Positions 45,309 to 54,793 of a stretch of 64,000 bases of DNA are shown piece by piece. Made by a program: the position numbers and the translations under genes. A model generated the notes under the pieces. That model was not told the origin of the DNA. It saw only the letters and a list, made by a program, of their open reading frames with translations, and searched no databases. Location of the stretch: positions 186,001-250,000 of the forward strand of contig NZ_FZNQ01000003.1 in assembly GCF_900188065.1 (NCBI RefSeq). Reading direction: 5' to 3'. This DNA is from Halorubrum vacuolatum (GTDB lineage: Archaea; Halobacteriota; Halobacteria; Halobacteriales; Haloferacaceae). How positions within the stretch are numbered: the first letter of the stretch is position 1; each line of letters begins with the position of its first letter.

Positions 45309-45343
45309 CTCCCGCTCCGAGCCGAAACCGGCTTGAGCGGGAG
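45309..45343 (+). promoter_or_regulatory. Stem-loop in the tiaS leader
   Basis: CTCCCGCTC (45309-45317) pairs exactly with GAGCGGGAG (45335-45343). Inside it AGCCG (45320-45324) pairs with CGGCT (45329-45333) around an AAAC loop. The structure ends 16 bases before the GTG start. A stem so near the start could hide it or mark an attenuator. Inference from sequence only. Confidence 0.65.
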
Positions 45344-45359
45344 CCACGAAGGTGAGACC

Positions 45360-46811
45360 GTGCCGATCGTCGCCATCGACGACACCGATTCCCGCGTCGA
45401 CGGGATGTGTACCACCTACGTCGCCACGCGGCTCGCGGAGCGACTCGTCGCCGCGGGCGCGTCGGTCGATCGCCGACTCCTGATCCGTCTCAACCCCGCG
45501 GTGAAATATAAGACGCGGGGAAACGCCGCTGTGGCGCTTCACGCCGCCGATATCTCCCCACTGGCTGCTCTCGATCTCGCACGCGACACCGTTCGAACGT
45601 TCGCCGTCGTCGACGACGATCGAACTTCACCCGGCGTCGTCGTCGCCGACCTCGACGTTCCACCGGATCTCGCACTCCCGCCGGGCGACGGGACGACCAT
45701 CCCGGAACCGATCGCGTCGTTCACCCGCCGCGCGCTTCGCGAGCGCCTGACGATCGACGAGGCCGTCGCACTCGCCGACACGTACGGCTTCCTCCACGCC
45801 GCCGTCGGTGGGACGGATCATCCGGGACGCGGTCGGATCGGCGCGCTTGCGGCCGTCGGCGCGCCCGCCGCGTTCGACGACTGGACGGTCGAGCACATCT
45901 CCTATCGGGAACTCGACCGCTGTGGCACGCCCCGCGAGGTCGACGCGGACTCGGTCTTTGCGGCCGCGGCCGATGGGTATCCGGTCGTGTGGGATACCGT
46001 CGACCGCGGCACCGGCGAGGTGGTCTGCGTCCCGAACGCGCCCGGGCCGATCCTCCACGGTATCCGCGGTGACGACGCGATGGCGTGCCGTTCGGTCGCC
46101 GAGGCCATCCGAAGCGAACCTGTCGATCGAACCACGACGTTTCTCACGAACCAAGGGACCGACGTCCATCTCGAGGGGGGCGCGATCGGCGACCTTCGCG
46201 ATGGTGCGAGCTATCGTGTCGATGGGGTGATCGCCGCGCCGCCCGAGACGAAGCGGGGCGGGCACGTCCACGTCGCGCTGGTCGATCCCGAGACGGCTAC
46301 CTCCCCCCCGACCGCCGCAACGACGCCGGTCGATCCAGCAGTACCGGCAGTACCGGCAGCTTCGGCCGACCCGGCAGCACCGACGACGACGGCCGCCCGC
46401 GAGCTCACCTGCGTGGCGTTCAAACCGACCGGTCGCTTCCGCGACCACGTTCGGGCGCTCAGAGCCGGCGACCGGGTGACCGTCTGTGGGGAATGCGAGC
46501 GGCGACCGATGGGGGATCCGCCGGCGACACGGGAGACGCTCAAACTGGAGAAGTTCGCGGTCCGCCGGCTCGTCCGGACGGAGCCTTCGACGCCGACGTG
46601 TCCGGAGTGTGATCGACGGATGTCCTCCGCCGGCCGCGACCAGGGGTATCGCTGCCGCGACTGCGACACCGCCGCACCCGGCCGGGTCGATCGGCCGATC
46701 GATCGGTCCCTCGAACCCGGCTGGTATGAGGTGCCGCCGTCGGCCCGGCGACATATCGCAAAGCCACTTATCAGGGGTGGGTTCGACGCACCCAGCAATC
46801 CGGAGCGCTGA
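45360..46811 (+). CDS. tiaS: tRNA(Ile2) 2-agmatinylcytidine synthetase TiaS
   Basis: TiaS attaches agmatine to the wobble C of tRNA-Ile(CAU) with ATP, so that it reads AUA. The 483-residue protein begins PIVAIDDTDSRVDGMCTTYVATRLAERL, a motif of the family, and has LIRLNPAVKYKTRGNAAVAL, the kinase-like region and an OB-fold. The C-terminal zinc ribbon is CPECDRRMSSAGRDQGYRCRDCDTA. An Ala/Pro/Thr-rich linker (about residues 310-345) is an odd insertion. GTG 45360 was chosen since it follows the leader stem and begins at the conserved core. A TTG at 45333 would extend it. Confidence 0.93.
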   Translation: MPIVAIDDTDSRVDGMCTTYVATRLAERLVAAGASVDRRLLIRLNPAVKYKTRGNAAVALHAADISPLAALDLARDTVRTFAVVDDDRTSPGVVVADLDVPPDLALPPGDGTTIPEPIASFTRRALRERLTIDEAVALADTYGFLHAAVGGTDHPGRGRIGALAAVGAPAAFDDWTVEHISYRELDRCGTPREVDADSVFAAAADGYPVVWDTVDRGTGEVVCVPNAPGPILHGIRGDDAMACRSVAEAIRSEPVDRTTTFLTNQGTDVHLEGGAIGDLRDGASYRVDGVIAAPPETKRGGHVHVALVDPETATSPPTAATTPVDPAVPAVPAASADPAAPTTTAARELTCVAFKPTGRFRDHVRALRAGDRVTVCGECERRPMGDPPATRETLKLEKFAVRRLVRTEPSTPTCPECDRRMSSAGRDQGYRCRDCDTAAPGRVDRPIDRSLEPGWYEVPPSARRHIAKPLIRGGFDAPSNPER

Positions 46812-46874
46812 TCGACGGGCGGCTCCGATCGCCGCCCCCTATGTTTTTCCGTTCCGGTCGTCTGTGTACCGTCG

Positions 46875-47681
46875 ATGAACGCCGTTACCCTCGGTCCCGC
46901 CGGCACGTACTCCCATCGTGCGGCGCGGGCCGTCGCAGCCGAGGTGTCGTTCCGCGAGTCGGTCACCGCCATCGTCGACGCCGTCGCGAACGGCGAGTTC
47001 GAACGCGGAGTCGTCCCCATCGAGAACAGCATCGAGGGATCCGTCACCGAAAGCCTCGACGCGCTCGCGGAGTACGATGTCTCCGTGACAAAGGAGATCG
47101 TCACGCCGATTCGCCATGCGCTGCTCGCTCAGGGCTCCGACTTCGAGCTCGTCGCGAGCCACGCACAGGCGCTTGCACAGTGCCGCAATTGGCTCGAGAC
47201 GAACCATCCCGATGTCGGACTGGAAGCGGTCGCCTCGACCGCTCGGGGTGTCGAACGCGCCCGCGAGGACGCCAGGATCGCCGGCATCGGTCATCCGGAT
47301 AACGCGGGCGACGATCTGACGATCCTCGCGGAGAACATTCAGGATCGGACCTCGAACGCGACCCGGTTCCTCGTCGTCGCCCCGGTGAAGGCTCGCTCGG
47401 AGGCCGGCGGCAAGACGACGCTCATCGTCTATCCCAACGACAACTATCCCGGACTCCTCCTCGAACTGCTGGAGTCGTTCGCCGAACGCAATCTGAACCT
47501 CTCGCGGATCGAGTCGCGGCCGAGCGGGGAACGGCTCGGGGACTACCTCTTCCATTTCGACGTCGACGCCGGTCTCTATGAGGACCACACGACGGCGGCG
47601 ATCGAGGAGATCGAGGACATCGCCTCGAAGGGATGGGTTCGCATCCTCGGCTCGTATGACACCGAGCACGTGTTGAAGTGA
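46875..47681 (+). CDS. pheA: Prephenate dehydratase
   Basis: PheA decarboxylates and dehydrates prephenate to phenylpyruvate in phenylalanine synthesis. The 268-residue protein begins MNAVTLGPAGTYSHRAARAVA and has the motifs GVVPIENSIEGSVTESLD, PIRHALLAQG and RTSNATRFLVV (catalytic Thr region). The C-terminal ACT domain (about residues 180-268), with LLELLESFAERNLNLSRIESRPSG, senses Phe. No chorismate mutase domain is fused, so it is a monofunctional form. It is 63 bases after tiaS. Confidence 0.95.
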   Translation: MNAVTLGPAGTYSHRAARAVAAEVSFRESVTAIVDAVANGEFERGVVPIENSIEGSVTESLDALAEYDVSVTKEIVTPIRHALLAQGSDFELVASHAQALAQCRNWLETNHPDVGLEAVASTARGVERAREDARIAGIGHPDNAGDDLTILAENIQDRTSNATRFLVVAPVKARSEAGGKTTLIVYPNDNYPGLLLELLESFAERNLNLSRIESRPSGERLGDYLFHFDVDAGLYEDHTTAAIEEIEDIASKGWVRILGSYDTEHVLK

Positions 47682-47849
47682 CATCCCCCTCGTCGTAAAC
47701 GGCGAGGCTTCCCGCGTATGGGGAATACCAGTTCGTCGTCGGTGGCAGCGGATTATGTTTGATCGATCGTCAATGAGCGCTCGATGTCGTTCTCTTCTGT
47801 AATATTTGGTGCCCTACAGAGCTATTAAAATTGAAAAACGGAAAGCAAC

Positions 47850-47860
47850 GGATATATATC
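47850..47860 (+). promoter_or_regulatory. TATA box of hemAT
   Basis: GATATATATC is centred about 25 bases before the hemAT ATG (47880), as expected for a leaderless gene. The gap from 47690 is otherwise AT-rich (TTAAAATTGAAAAACG), unlike most of the window. Confidence 0.65.
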
Positions 47861-47879
47861 GCCCTGCAAAATCCGTCGC

Positions 47880-49613
47880 ATGGCGAAGTCGGAACACTAT
47901 GGTTGGGCGGACCTCGGACAGGGGGGGCTCAACGATCAACTAGATGCCGATGTGTTGGTTGAGCAGATCGGGTTGGACGCACACGAGATCGAGTGGCGAA
48001 AGGAGTTCATCGGCTTCGATCGCGAGGATGAGCAACGGCTTCAACAGTATCAGGACGTGTTTGCGGCTAATGCCGAGCAGATCGCGGACGACTTCTATGC
48101 GAATCTCACCGACTACGAGCAGACCGCCGAGATTATCGGCCGGTCCGAAAAGCACGTCGACGCGCTGAAACGGACGCAGTCGGCCTATCTCACGACGCTC
48201 GTCGAGGGACAATACGGACAGGAGTATTTCACCCACCGAGCACGGATCGGCAAGATCCACGATCTACTGGATATGCCCATGAAACACTATCTCGGCCAGT
48301 ACGGGGTCTACTACGATCTGATCCTTCCAGTCGTTGGCGATCGCCTCACCGAGTCACTGGCTGACCGGGTACTTGCGGCAGTCGATGGTGCTGATGGGGC
48401 GGGTGATTCAGCGGGAGGCGACGGCTCGGATCCATCGATTACGGAGATCATCGAGGACGAGGTGAGCTATCACATTGAGGATATCCTCTCGCTGCTTCGA
48501 ATCATCAATCTCGACATGCAGGTCGTCACGGACACCTACATCCACTCCTATAGCCAACGGCTGGAGGAGGAGGCCGAGCGCAACGAACGGCTGATGGCGA
48601 GCGTCGAGCAGGACCTCCAAGATCCGATCAGCGAACTGCAGTCGACCGCCCAGGAGGTCTCCCGCAGCGCGAACGAGATCACGGATGCGGCCGATCAGCA
48701 GGCCGAACAGATCGGCGAGATCTCCTCGGAGGTGTCGAGCCTCTCGGCGACGATCGAGGAAGTCGCCGCCACGGCCGATCAAGTGGAAAACGCCAGTGAA
48801 CGCGCCAGGGACTTGGCTGAAGACGGCGAGGACGCCGCAAGCGATGCCGTCGAGACGATGGATGACATCGGGGACGCTGTCGATGGCGTGGCCGACGATC
48901 TGACCGAACTTCAGGACCGCGTCGACGAGATCGACGAGTTCGTCGAGACGATCAACGACATCGCGGACCAGACGAACATCCTCGCGTTGAACGCCTCTAT
49001 TGAGGCCGCACGCGCCGGCAACGCCGGTGCGGGGTTCGGCGTCGTGGCCGACGAGATCAAGGAGCTCGCTCAGGAGTCACAACGGCACGCGGGCAACATC
49101 GAACGGATGGTCGCCGATATTCAGGCGGATACCGACGAGACCGTTTCGAGCTTGACGGCCGCAACCGAGCAGGTCGATCGCGGTATCACCCGCGTGCAGG
49201 ATGCCATGGAGAGCTTGAACGACATCGCGGAGGCGGTTCGTGAATCGACGGACGGTATCACCGGCGTGGCGAAAGCCACCGACGATCAGGCGGCCGCGAG
49301 CGAGGAGATCGCTTCCATGGTCGATCAGGTCGTCGGCGAGACGGACCGGGTGACGAAGGAGATCGAAGAGCTCGCAGCGGCGAACGAAGAACAGGCCGCG
49401 ATGGCACGGGAAGTCAAGCAGTCGGTCGCCCGGCTCTCGAACGAGACATCACTCACCGATGGCGGGACTGTGGTAGCAACTGATTCCGGCGGGGACGTGA
49501 CGATTCCGGCGGACCTTCCCGATGGGATCCCCGACTTCGTGGTCGAGATGCTCACCGAGAAGCAGCTGAAACAGGTCGCACGCGGTGAGCTGTCCCCTTC
49601 CGATCTGCTGTGA
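47880..49613 (+). CDS. Globin-coupled aerotaxis transducer HemAT
   Basis: HemAT binds O2 through haem and signals to the chemotaxis kinase. The 577-residue soluble protein has a globin sensor in about the first 190 residues, with HRARIGKIHDLLDMPMKHYL, where His127 is the likely proximal ligand. An extra linker follows, then an MCP signalling domain with the hairpin DQTNILALNASIEAARAGNAGAGFGVVADEIKELAQES. Acidic C-terminus. No membrane segment. It is monocistronic; che genes are not in the window. Confidence 0.95.
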   Translation: MAKSEHYGWADLGQGGLNDQLDADVLVEQIGLDAHEIEWRKEFIGFDREDEQRLQQYQDVFAANAEQIADDFYANLTDYEQTAEIIGRSEKHVDALKRTQSAYLTTLVEGQYGQEYFTHRARIGKIHDLLDMPMKHYLGQYGVYYDLILPVVGDRLTESLADRVLAAVDGADGAGDSAGGDGSDPSITEIIEDEVSYHIEDILSLLRIINLDMQVVTDTYIHSYSQRLEEEAERNERLMASVEQDLQDPISELQSTAQEVSRSANEITDAADQQAEQIGEISSEVSSLSATIEEVAATADQVENASERARDLAEDGEDAASDAVETMDDIGDAVDGVADDLTELQDRVDEIDEFVETINDIADQTNILALNASIEAARAGNAGAGFGVVADEIKELAQESQRHAGNIERMVADIQADTDETVSSLTAATEQVDRGITRVQDAMESLNDIAEAVRESTDGITGVAKATDDQAAASEEIASMVDQVVGETDRVTKEIEELAAANEEQAAMAREVKQSVARLSNETSLTDGGTVVATDSGGDVTIPADLPDGIPDFVVEMLTEKQLKQVARGELSPSDLL

Positions 49614-49711
49614 GCTTTTCAACCAGTGGCTGGTCGGTGAACGGTTACGCGATATACTGTGGATCGGTCGCCGGTCGGATTTGATATTGTACTATGCACT
49701 TTATCAACTGA

Positions 49712-50623
49712 TCACGAACCATCGAAGGCGGCCACGGACACGAACTCGTTCTCCACGACTGCATTCGCGAGAGCGGCGATGTCCACCTCGCCAAGCTGGT
49801 GTGGGTACTTCCGTCCGATGTACCGAACGAGGTTCCGCAGATCCCGTTCAAGCAGCTCTCTGGCGTTCTCGTGATCGGTCGGCACCGCCTGCGGCCAATC
49901 GAAAAGTGTGATTCCGCTCTCGGCGACGGCGACGTTGTGTTCGCTCGCGTCGGCGTGGATCCACCCACGGTGATACGCCTTCGTTAACTCACGGACGATC
50001 AGATCCAGGACGGGAACCGCCTGCTCGGGATCGAGTTTCGCCCGCGCTAACTCGACGCCCGCGAACTTATCCATCACGATGGCGTGGCGATTGTGATCGA
50101 TCGGTCGGGGGACCGCGACGTCAGGATAGAGGTCTTCGATCACCTGATACTCGCGTTCGGCCGCCTTGCGCGCGGTGTACATCCAGGAGACGTGGTTGCG
50201 GTCGGCGGTGTACTCGCGTCCACGGTTCACCTCCCGGAAGTTCGTGTAGCCCTCGCGGTGGTATTTCAACGCGACCGGTTTGAACGAGCGGGCCTCGTAG
50301 ACGTCGCCTTCCTTTCCCAATCCGAGCGGCGCGCCGACACCCTCTACCGTTTCACGCTCGGCGAACGTCCGTAACGCGAGCGCGTCGTATCCCTCGAAGG
50401 TGAGCTGGTAGCCCTCATACTGGATCGTCTTCCGCTGAATGAGTTCGCGGTCGAGACAGCGATCCAACCGATATTCGACCTCCTCGGCGGTGAGATTGGC
50501 GTAGTCAGGGAGCTTGTCCCGTCGAACCCATTCGGAGAAACGCATCCCCTGCTCGACGCCCGAGAGGAGATAGAAGTCCTCGTCGTCGAGTGTGACCATC
50601 TCTCCCGCGACGTTTCGGACCAT
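49712..50623 (-). CDS. rio2: RIO2 family serine/threonine protein kinase
   Basis: Rio2 acts in late maturation of the small ribosomal subunit. The 303-residue protein has a winged-helix N-terminal domain (residues 1-90; SGVEQGMRFSEWVRRDKLPDYANLTAEEVEYRLDRC), the ATP loop GLGKEGDVYEARS, VALKYHREGYTNFRE, the catalytic HADASEHNVAV and the metal-binding FDWPQAV. Instead of the usual HxD the catalytic loop reads HADASEHN, normal for RIO kinases. ATG 50623 gives the standard start. Confidence 0.95.
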   Translation of the reverse strand: MVRNVAGEMVTLDDEDFYLLSGVEQGMRFSEWVRRDKLPDYANLTAEEVEYRLDRCLDRELIQRKTIQYEGYQLTFEGYDALALRTFAERETVEGVGAPLGLGKEGDVYEARSFKPVALKYHREGYTNFREVNRGREYTADRNHVSWMYTARKAAEREYQVIEDLYPDVAVPRPIDHNRHAIVMDKFAGVELARAKLDPEQAVPVLDLIVRELTKAYHRGWIHADASEHNVAVAESGITLFDWPQAVPTDHENARELLERDLRNLVRYIGRKYPHQLGEVDIAALANAVVENEFVSVAAFDGS

Positions 50624-50759
50624 ACGGGCCCTACTCCGGCGATTCCTAAAAGGAACGCGTGTCCGCCGGTGGAGACAAAATAAAGCGTATTCTACGATAT
50701 CGAATTTCTCCTCGCACGCGAACGTAACCGCTTTCGCTCCGGCGGCGTGAGGGACGGTG

Positions 50760-51641
50760 ATGACCGAGACGCCGACGTGGCGGCTGATCCGTGAGGAGCG
50801 ACGTCCGGGACCGCTGCAGATGGCGTTGGACGAGGTGGCCGCCGAGACCGCGGCTGCGGGCGGGCCGGCGACGATCCGGACGTATCGGTGGGATCCCGAC
50901 TGTCTCACACTCGGCTACGGCCAGGACCCGGACACCGTCGACTGGACGTTTTGTGATCGGGAAGCGATCGACGTCACTCGACGCCAGACCGGCGGTGGCG
51001 GGATCTACCACGACGGCTTCGGGGACGTCGCCTACTCCATCGTCGTGCCGGCTGCGGCAGTTCCGGGGAAGCTTCTCGACTGTTATCACCAGCTCTGTGA
51101 GCCGATCCTCGCGGCCTTCGATCGGCTGGGGATCGACGCCGACTACGTCGCCGAGGAGGTACCCGAACTGTATCACCCCGCGTGTTACCTTCGGGAGCTT
51201 CACCCCGCACATGACATCATCGCCGCCGGCCGGAAGATCGCCGGCAACGCCCAGTACCGCAAGCGGGATGCAGTGGTCCAGCATGGATCGTTGACCTACT
51301 CGGTCGATGCCGAACGGCACCTCGGGGTCTTCGTGGACCCGCCGGTGGATGTCAATGGCTTCCGCGAGCGGGTCGTCGGCATGGACGAACTGGTCGACGT
51401 CGACCGGGCGTCAGTGGTGCGAACGGTTGCGGAGACGCTCGCGGAGTGGGCACGCGACGGTCGCCTCGCCGGAGGGATGAATGACGATGACAACGGGGGG
51501 ATCCATGACGACGGCACCACCTCGGTCGAGGTGACGACGGGCTCGTGGACCGACGCCGAGTTGGAACGCGCCCGTGAACTCGTCGAAATCAAATACACTG
51601 ACGACGCGTGGGTTCGGGCACGACCGGGGGATCGACGGTAA
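50760..51641 (+). CDS. Lipoate-protein ligase A family protein
   Basis: This family attaches lipoate or octanoate to lipoyl domains of 2-oxoacid dehydrogenases or glycine cleavage H protein. The 293-residue protein has the ligase core: [14 protein letters not shown], the signature [25 protein letters not shown], the catalytic Lys in [13 protein letters not shown], and a C-terminal helix that includes [10 protein letters not shown]. The GGG run and KIAGNAQ are diagnostic. A Gly/Asp-rich insertion (about 238-252) is odd. ATG 50760 follows a GTG by three bases. Confidence 0.9.
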   Translation: MTETPTWRLIREERRPGPLQMALDEVAAETAAAGGPATIRTYRWDPDCLTLGYGQDPDTVDWTFCDREAIDVTRRQTGGGGIYHDGFGDVAYSIVVPAAAVPGKLLDCYHQLCEPILAAFDRLGIDADYVAEEVPELYHPACYLRELHPAHDIIAAGRKIAGNAQYRKRDAVVQHGSLTYSVDAERHLGVFVDPPVDVNGFRERVVGMDELVDVDRASVVRTVAETLAEWARDGRLAGGMNDDDNGGIHDDGTTSVEVTTGSWTDAELERARELVEIKYTDDAWVRARPGDRR

Positions 51642-51700
51642 CCGAAGGTCCCGCGACCGCTTTCCGAAGCGGCTTTTTGTCGGTACGCCCTCGCTCCGGT

Positions 51701-52537
51701 ATGACCCTCAAGATCGGCGCACACGTCTCCGTCGCCGGCGGCGTGGACAACGCGGTCGACAGACAGACCGAGATCGGCGGCAACTGCGGGCAGATCTTCA
51801 CCCACTCGCCGCAGGTCTGGCAGGACCCGAACATCGACGAGGAGCAGGCCGAGCGGTTCCGTGCGGGAACCGAACGGGACCTTGAGGGGCCGTGGGTTAT
51901 CCACACCTCCTATCTCGTGAACCTCTGTACGCCGAAGGATGACCTCCGTGCGAAGTCGCTGGAGTCGATGCAACGGGAAGTCGAGGCGGCGAGCCAACTG
52001 AACGTCCCGTTCGTGAACGTCCACCTCGGCGCACACACCGGCGCCGGTGTCGAGGGCGGCCTCGACAACGCGGCGTCCGTGATAGACGACATCGACGTCC
52101 CCGAGGACGTGACGATCCTGATCGAAAGCGACGCGGGGTCGGGGACGAAACTCGGTGGCGACTTCGAACACCTCGCCGGGGTGATCGACCGAACCGAGAC
52201 CGACATCGACGTCTGTATCGACACCGCTCACACCTTCGCGGCCGGATACGACCTCTCGACGGCCACAGGGGTTGATGAGACGATCTCGGAGTTCGACGAG
52301 GTCGTCGGACTTGAGCACCTGCGCTGTATCCACCTCAACGACTCGAAACACGACTGTGGGACGAACAAGGACGAACACGCCCATATCGGGGAGGGATACA
52401 TCGGCGATGAGGGGATGGAGCGGATCATCAATCACCCGGACCTCCTCGACGTCCCGCTCGTCTTGGAGACGCCGACGGAGGACGGACGCAGCTACGCGTG
52501 GAACGTACAGCGCGTTCGGGAGCTTCGGCAGGAATAG
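51701..52537 (+). CDS. nfo: Endonuclease IV (deoxyribonuclease IV)
   Basis: Nfo is a Zn-dependent AP endonuclease of base excision repair. The 278-residue TIM barrel starts [19 protein letters not shown] and holds the metal ligands in [58 protein letters not shown] and VLETPTEDG. All key His, Glu and Asp are present. ATG 51701 lies at the natural N-terminus. It complements endonuclease III at 9 kb. Confidence 0.95.
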   Translation: MTLKIGAHVSVAGGVDNAVDRQTEIGGNCGQIFTHSPQVWQDPNIDEEQAERFRAGTERDLEGPWVIHTSYLVNLCTPKDDLRAKSLESMQREVEAASQLNVPFVNVHLGAHTGAGVEGGLDNAASVIDDIDVPEDVTILIESDAGSGTKLGGDFEHLAGVIDRTETDIDVCIDTAHTFAAGYDLSTATGVDETISEFDEVVGLEHLRCIHLNDSKHDCGTNKDEHAHIGEGYIGDEGMERIINHPDLLDVPLVLETPTEDGRSYAWNVQRVRELRQE

Positions 52538-52608
52538 CGTTCGATCCGTCGCTGTCCATCTCTTCTCGGATCCGGACGCTTTTATCGACCGGTCTCGAAT
52601 CCGGCGGC

Positions 52609-53439
52609 GTGCGACGGTTCTCCGCGGACTATCTCGAACGAACCCGCCAAGGGATGTGGAGCGATAGCCGCGAGGCGCTTGCCGACCTCGACCTTCCGAA
52701 CCGCCAGCGGGTGCTCGATGTCGGGTGTGGAACCGGCGAACTCACCCGTGTGCTTGACACGGAGACGCCGTCGGAAACGACCGTCATCGGCGTGGATGCC
52801 GATCCTGCCCTCCTTACGGTGGCCCGTCAGGAGACCGGACTTCAGATGTGTCGGGGCGACGCCTCCCGACTGCCCGTTCGGACCGACGCGGCCGATCTCG
52901 TCGTCTGTCAAGCGCTGTTGATCAACCTTCCGGACCCCTCGCTGGCCGTTCGGGAGTTCGTCCGGGTTTCGGACGACTTCGTCGCCGCCATTGAGCCCGA
53001 CAACAGGGCCGTGACCGTCTCTTCGACGATCGATTCGGAGGAGCGTCTAGAACGTGAGGCACGTGAGACTTTTCTCCGGGGCGTCGATACCGACGTCGCG
53101 CTCGGCGGCCGGGTCCGTGAACTGTTCGAGGCGGCCGGTCTCACGGACGTTCGAACCCGCCGCTACCAACACGAGAAGCGGACGGAGCCGCCGTATTCGG
53201 CGGCCGCGCTCAGATCGGCGGCGCGAAAGGCCTCCGGCGCGGGACTCGCAGACCACCGCGAGGAGTTGGAGCGCGCCACCTCGACCGCCGCGTACGACGA
53301 CCTCCGTCGTCGCTGGCGCGAGATGGGTCGATCAGTCGTTGACGGGATGCGTGCGGGCGAGTACGAGCGGGTCGAACGGGTCCCCTTCGACGTTACCGTC
53401 GGTCGCGTACCGGCGAATGGCCTCGCCGGTGGACGCTGA
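52609..53439 (+). CDS. Class I SAM-dependent methyltransferase
   Basis: The 276-residue protein shows the SAM-binding motif VLDVGCGTGELTRVL (about residues 35-50), the acidic VIGVDADPALL after strand 2, and ADLVVCQALLINLPDPSLAVREFVRV (motif IV region). It resembles ubiquinone/small-molecule methyltransferases; the substrate is not evident. GTG 52609 was chosen since the sequence before it overlaps nfo in another frame. It is 71 bases downstream of nfo and may share its transcript. It converges on the DHQ synthase gene with a 5-base gap. Confidence 0.88.
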   Translation: MRRFSADYLERTRQGMWSDSREALADLDLPNRQRVLDVGCGTGELTRVLDTETPSETTVIGVDADPALLTVARQETGLQMCRGDASRLPVRTDAADLVVCQALLINLPDPSLAVREFVRVSDDFVAAIEPDNRAVTVSSTIDSEERLEREARETFLRGVDTDVALGGRVRELFEAAGLTDVRTRRYQHEKRTEPPYSAAALRSAARKASGAGLADHREELERATSTAAYDDLRRRWREMGRSVVDGMRAGEYERVERVPFDVTVGRVPANGLAGGR

Positions 53440-53444
53440 GGGAG

Positions 53445-54617
53445 TTACTTCTCGATGATGCTCTCCTCTACGGCCTCGCCGAAGTGACGGGCGACGTCCT
53501 CGTAGTAGACGAGCACCTCGTCACCGACCTCGAGGTCCGTCACGGCGGTTCGACCGTTTGCGGTCGCGACTTTCACCGTCTCGGCGTTCTGAATGAGCGT
53601 CTCGACCCGATCGACGCCGTCGTCGGTTTCGACCTCGGCTTGCAGCCTGAACATCGGGCGCTTCTCGATCTTCACGCGTCCAACGATCGCCTCCCGGGTG
53701 TGGCCGGCCGTATCGACGATCTGGACCTCATCGCCGCTCGATAGCTCGGCGAGGTAGTTCGTTCCGCCCTCGGGATTGCGAACGTACGCGTGGACGGCTC
53801 CGGCGTTCACGCGGAACGGCCGGGATTCGACGTAGGGGGACTCGGCCGTCTCGGCGTGGACGAAAAAGAGCCCGCGGGACATCGATCCGATCAGCATCCC
53901 CTCGGAGTCGTCCATGAGCGATCCGGTGTCGATACAGACCCGGTCGGCCATTCCGGTTCGTTCGACGGCGGTGACCTCGGCGTGGCGAAGGTCGAGCGAC
54001 TCGCGATCGGCCGCATCGCGTGCGTCGACAGCCCCGCGGATCTCGTCCGGATCGTCGGTGTCGAGGAGGACGCCGTCGGCGCCGATCTCCAGCGTTTCGA
54101 AGGCCGTCTGTGCCTCCGCGGCGGTCGTCGCACCCGCGATCAGGTGGGTTTCCTCGCCGACGCGGGCGATGAGGTTCTCGAGCGGGATGATCGACCAGTC
54201 CTCGCCGACGATCACGGTGTATTCGGCCTCCACGGCGGCCGCCTCGGCGAACGTCTCGTACTCCGTATCGAGGATACGGATGTATGCGCCCTGTGCGCGG
54301 TCGTCGCGCCGACGCAACGTGGTGAGGTCGGCGGAGCCGGAGAGGTCGCTCGGGAGGTCGATCGTGCCGTCCCCCTCGCTGTCTTTTCCGACGAAGTAGG
54401 CGTCGGCCGACTCCCGCTCCTCGTCGCCGTCGACGACGTCGGCTTCGGCGAGGAACGCGGCGACGTTCACGTCACCCAACTCACGGACGCGACCGACATC
54501 GTGTTCGTCGACGAGCACCCAGTCCGCCCCCGCTTCGATCCCCGTCGTGATCCGCCGCTTTTGTGTCTCCCAGTCACCGACGCTCCCGTCGGCTTTGATC
54601 CAGACCGTGCGCGTCAT
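53445..54617 (-). CDS. 3-dehydroquinate synthase II
   Basis: This enzyme makes dehydroquinate by the archaeal route from 2-amino-3,7-dideoxy-D-threo-hept-6-ulosonate, using NAD, instead of classical AroB. The 390-residue protein starts TRTVWIKADGSVGDWETQKRRITTGIEAGADWVLVDEHDVGRVRELG, the family start, and contains RVCIDTGSLMDDSEGMLIGSMSRGLFFVHAET and the C-terminal beta-rich region. Two in-frame ATGs (54617 and 54623) are close. The ADTH synthase partner gene is not in the window. Confidence 0.93.
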   Translation of the reverse strand: MTRTVWIKADGSVGDWETQKRRITTGIEAGADWVLVDEHDVGRVRELGDVNVAAFLAEADVVDGDEERESADAYFVGKDSEGDGTIDLPSDLSGSADLTTLRRRDDRAQGAYIRILDTEYETFAEAAAVEAEYTVIVGEDWSIIPLENLIARVGEETHLIAGATTAAEAQTAFETLEIGADGVLLDTDDPDEIRGAVDARDAADRESLDLRHAEVTAVERTGMADRVCIDTGSLMDDSEGMLIGSMSRGLFFVHAETAESPYVESRPFRVNAGAVHAYVRNPEGGTNYLAELSSGDEVQIVDTAGHTREAIVGRVKIEKRPMFRLQAEVETDDGVDRVETLIQNAETVKVATANGRTAVTDLEVGDEVLVYYEDVARHFGEAVEESIIEK

Positions 54618-54793
54618 ACTCATTCGCTCACGGCCGCGCGGCTTGAACGCTACGAAAGTGCGAACGACTCCGGCGCGCTCGCCGATCCCTCGATAGGCCG
54701 TGACCCCTGCCCCTGAGTTCGGCGGGTTCCGCTCCCGACTCGCGCGTGTCGTGCAGCCGCGCCCTTATTATCCGTGGCCCGGTACCGACGCCT

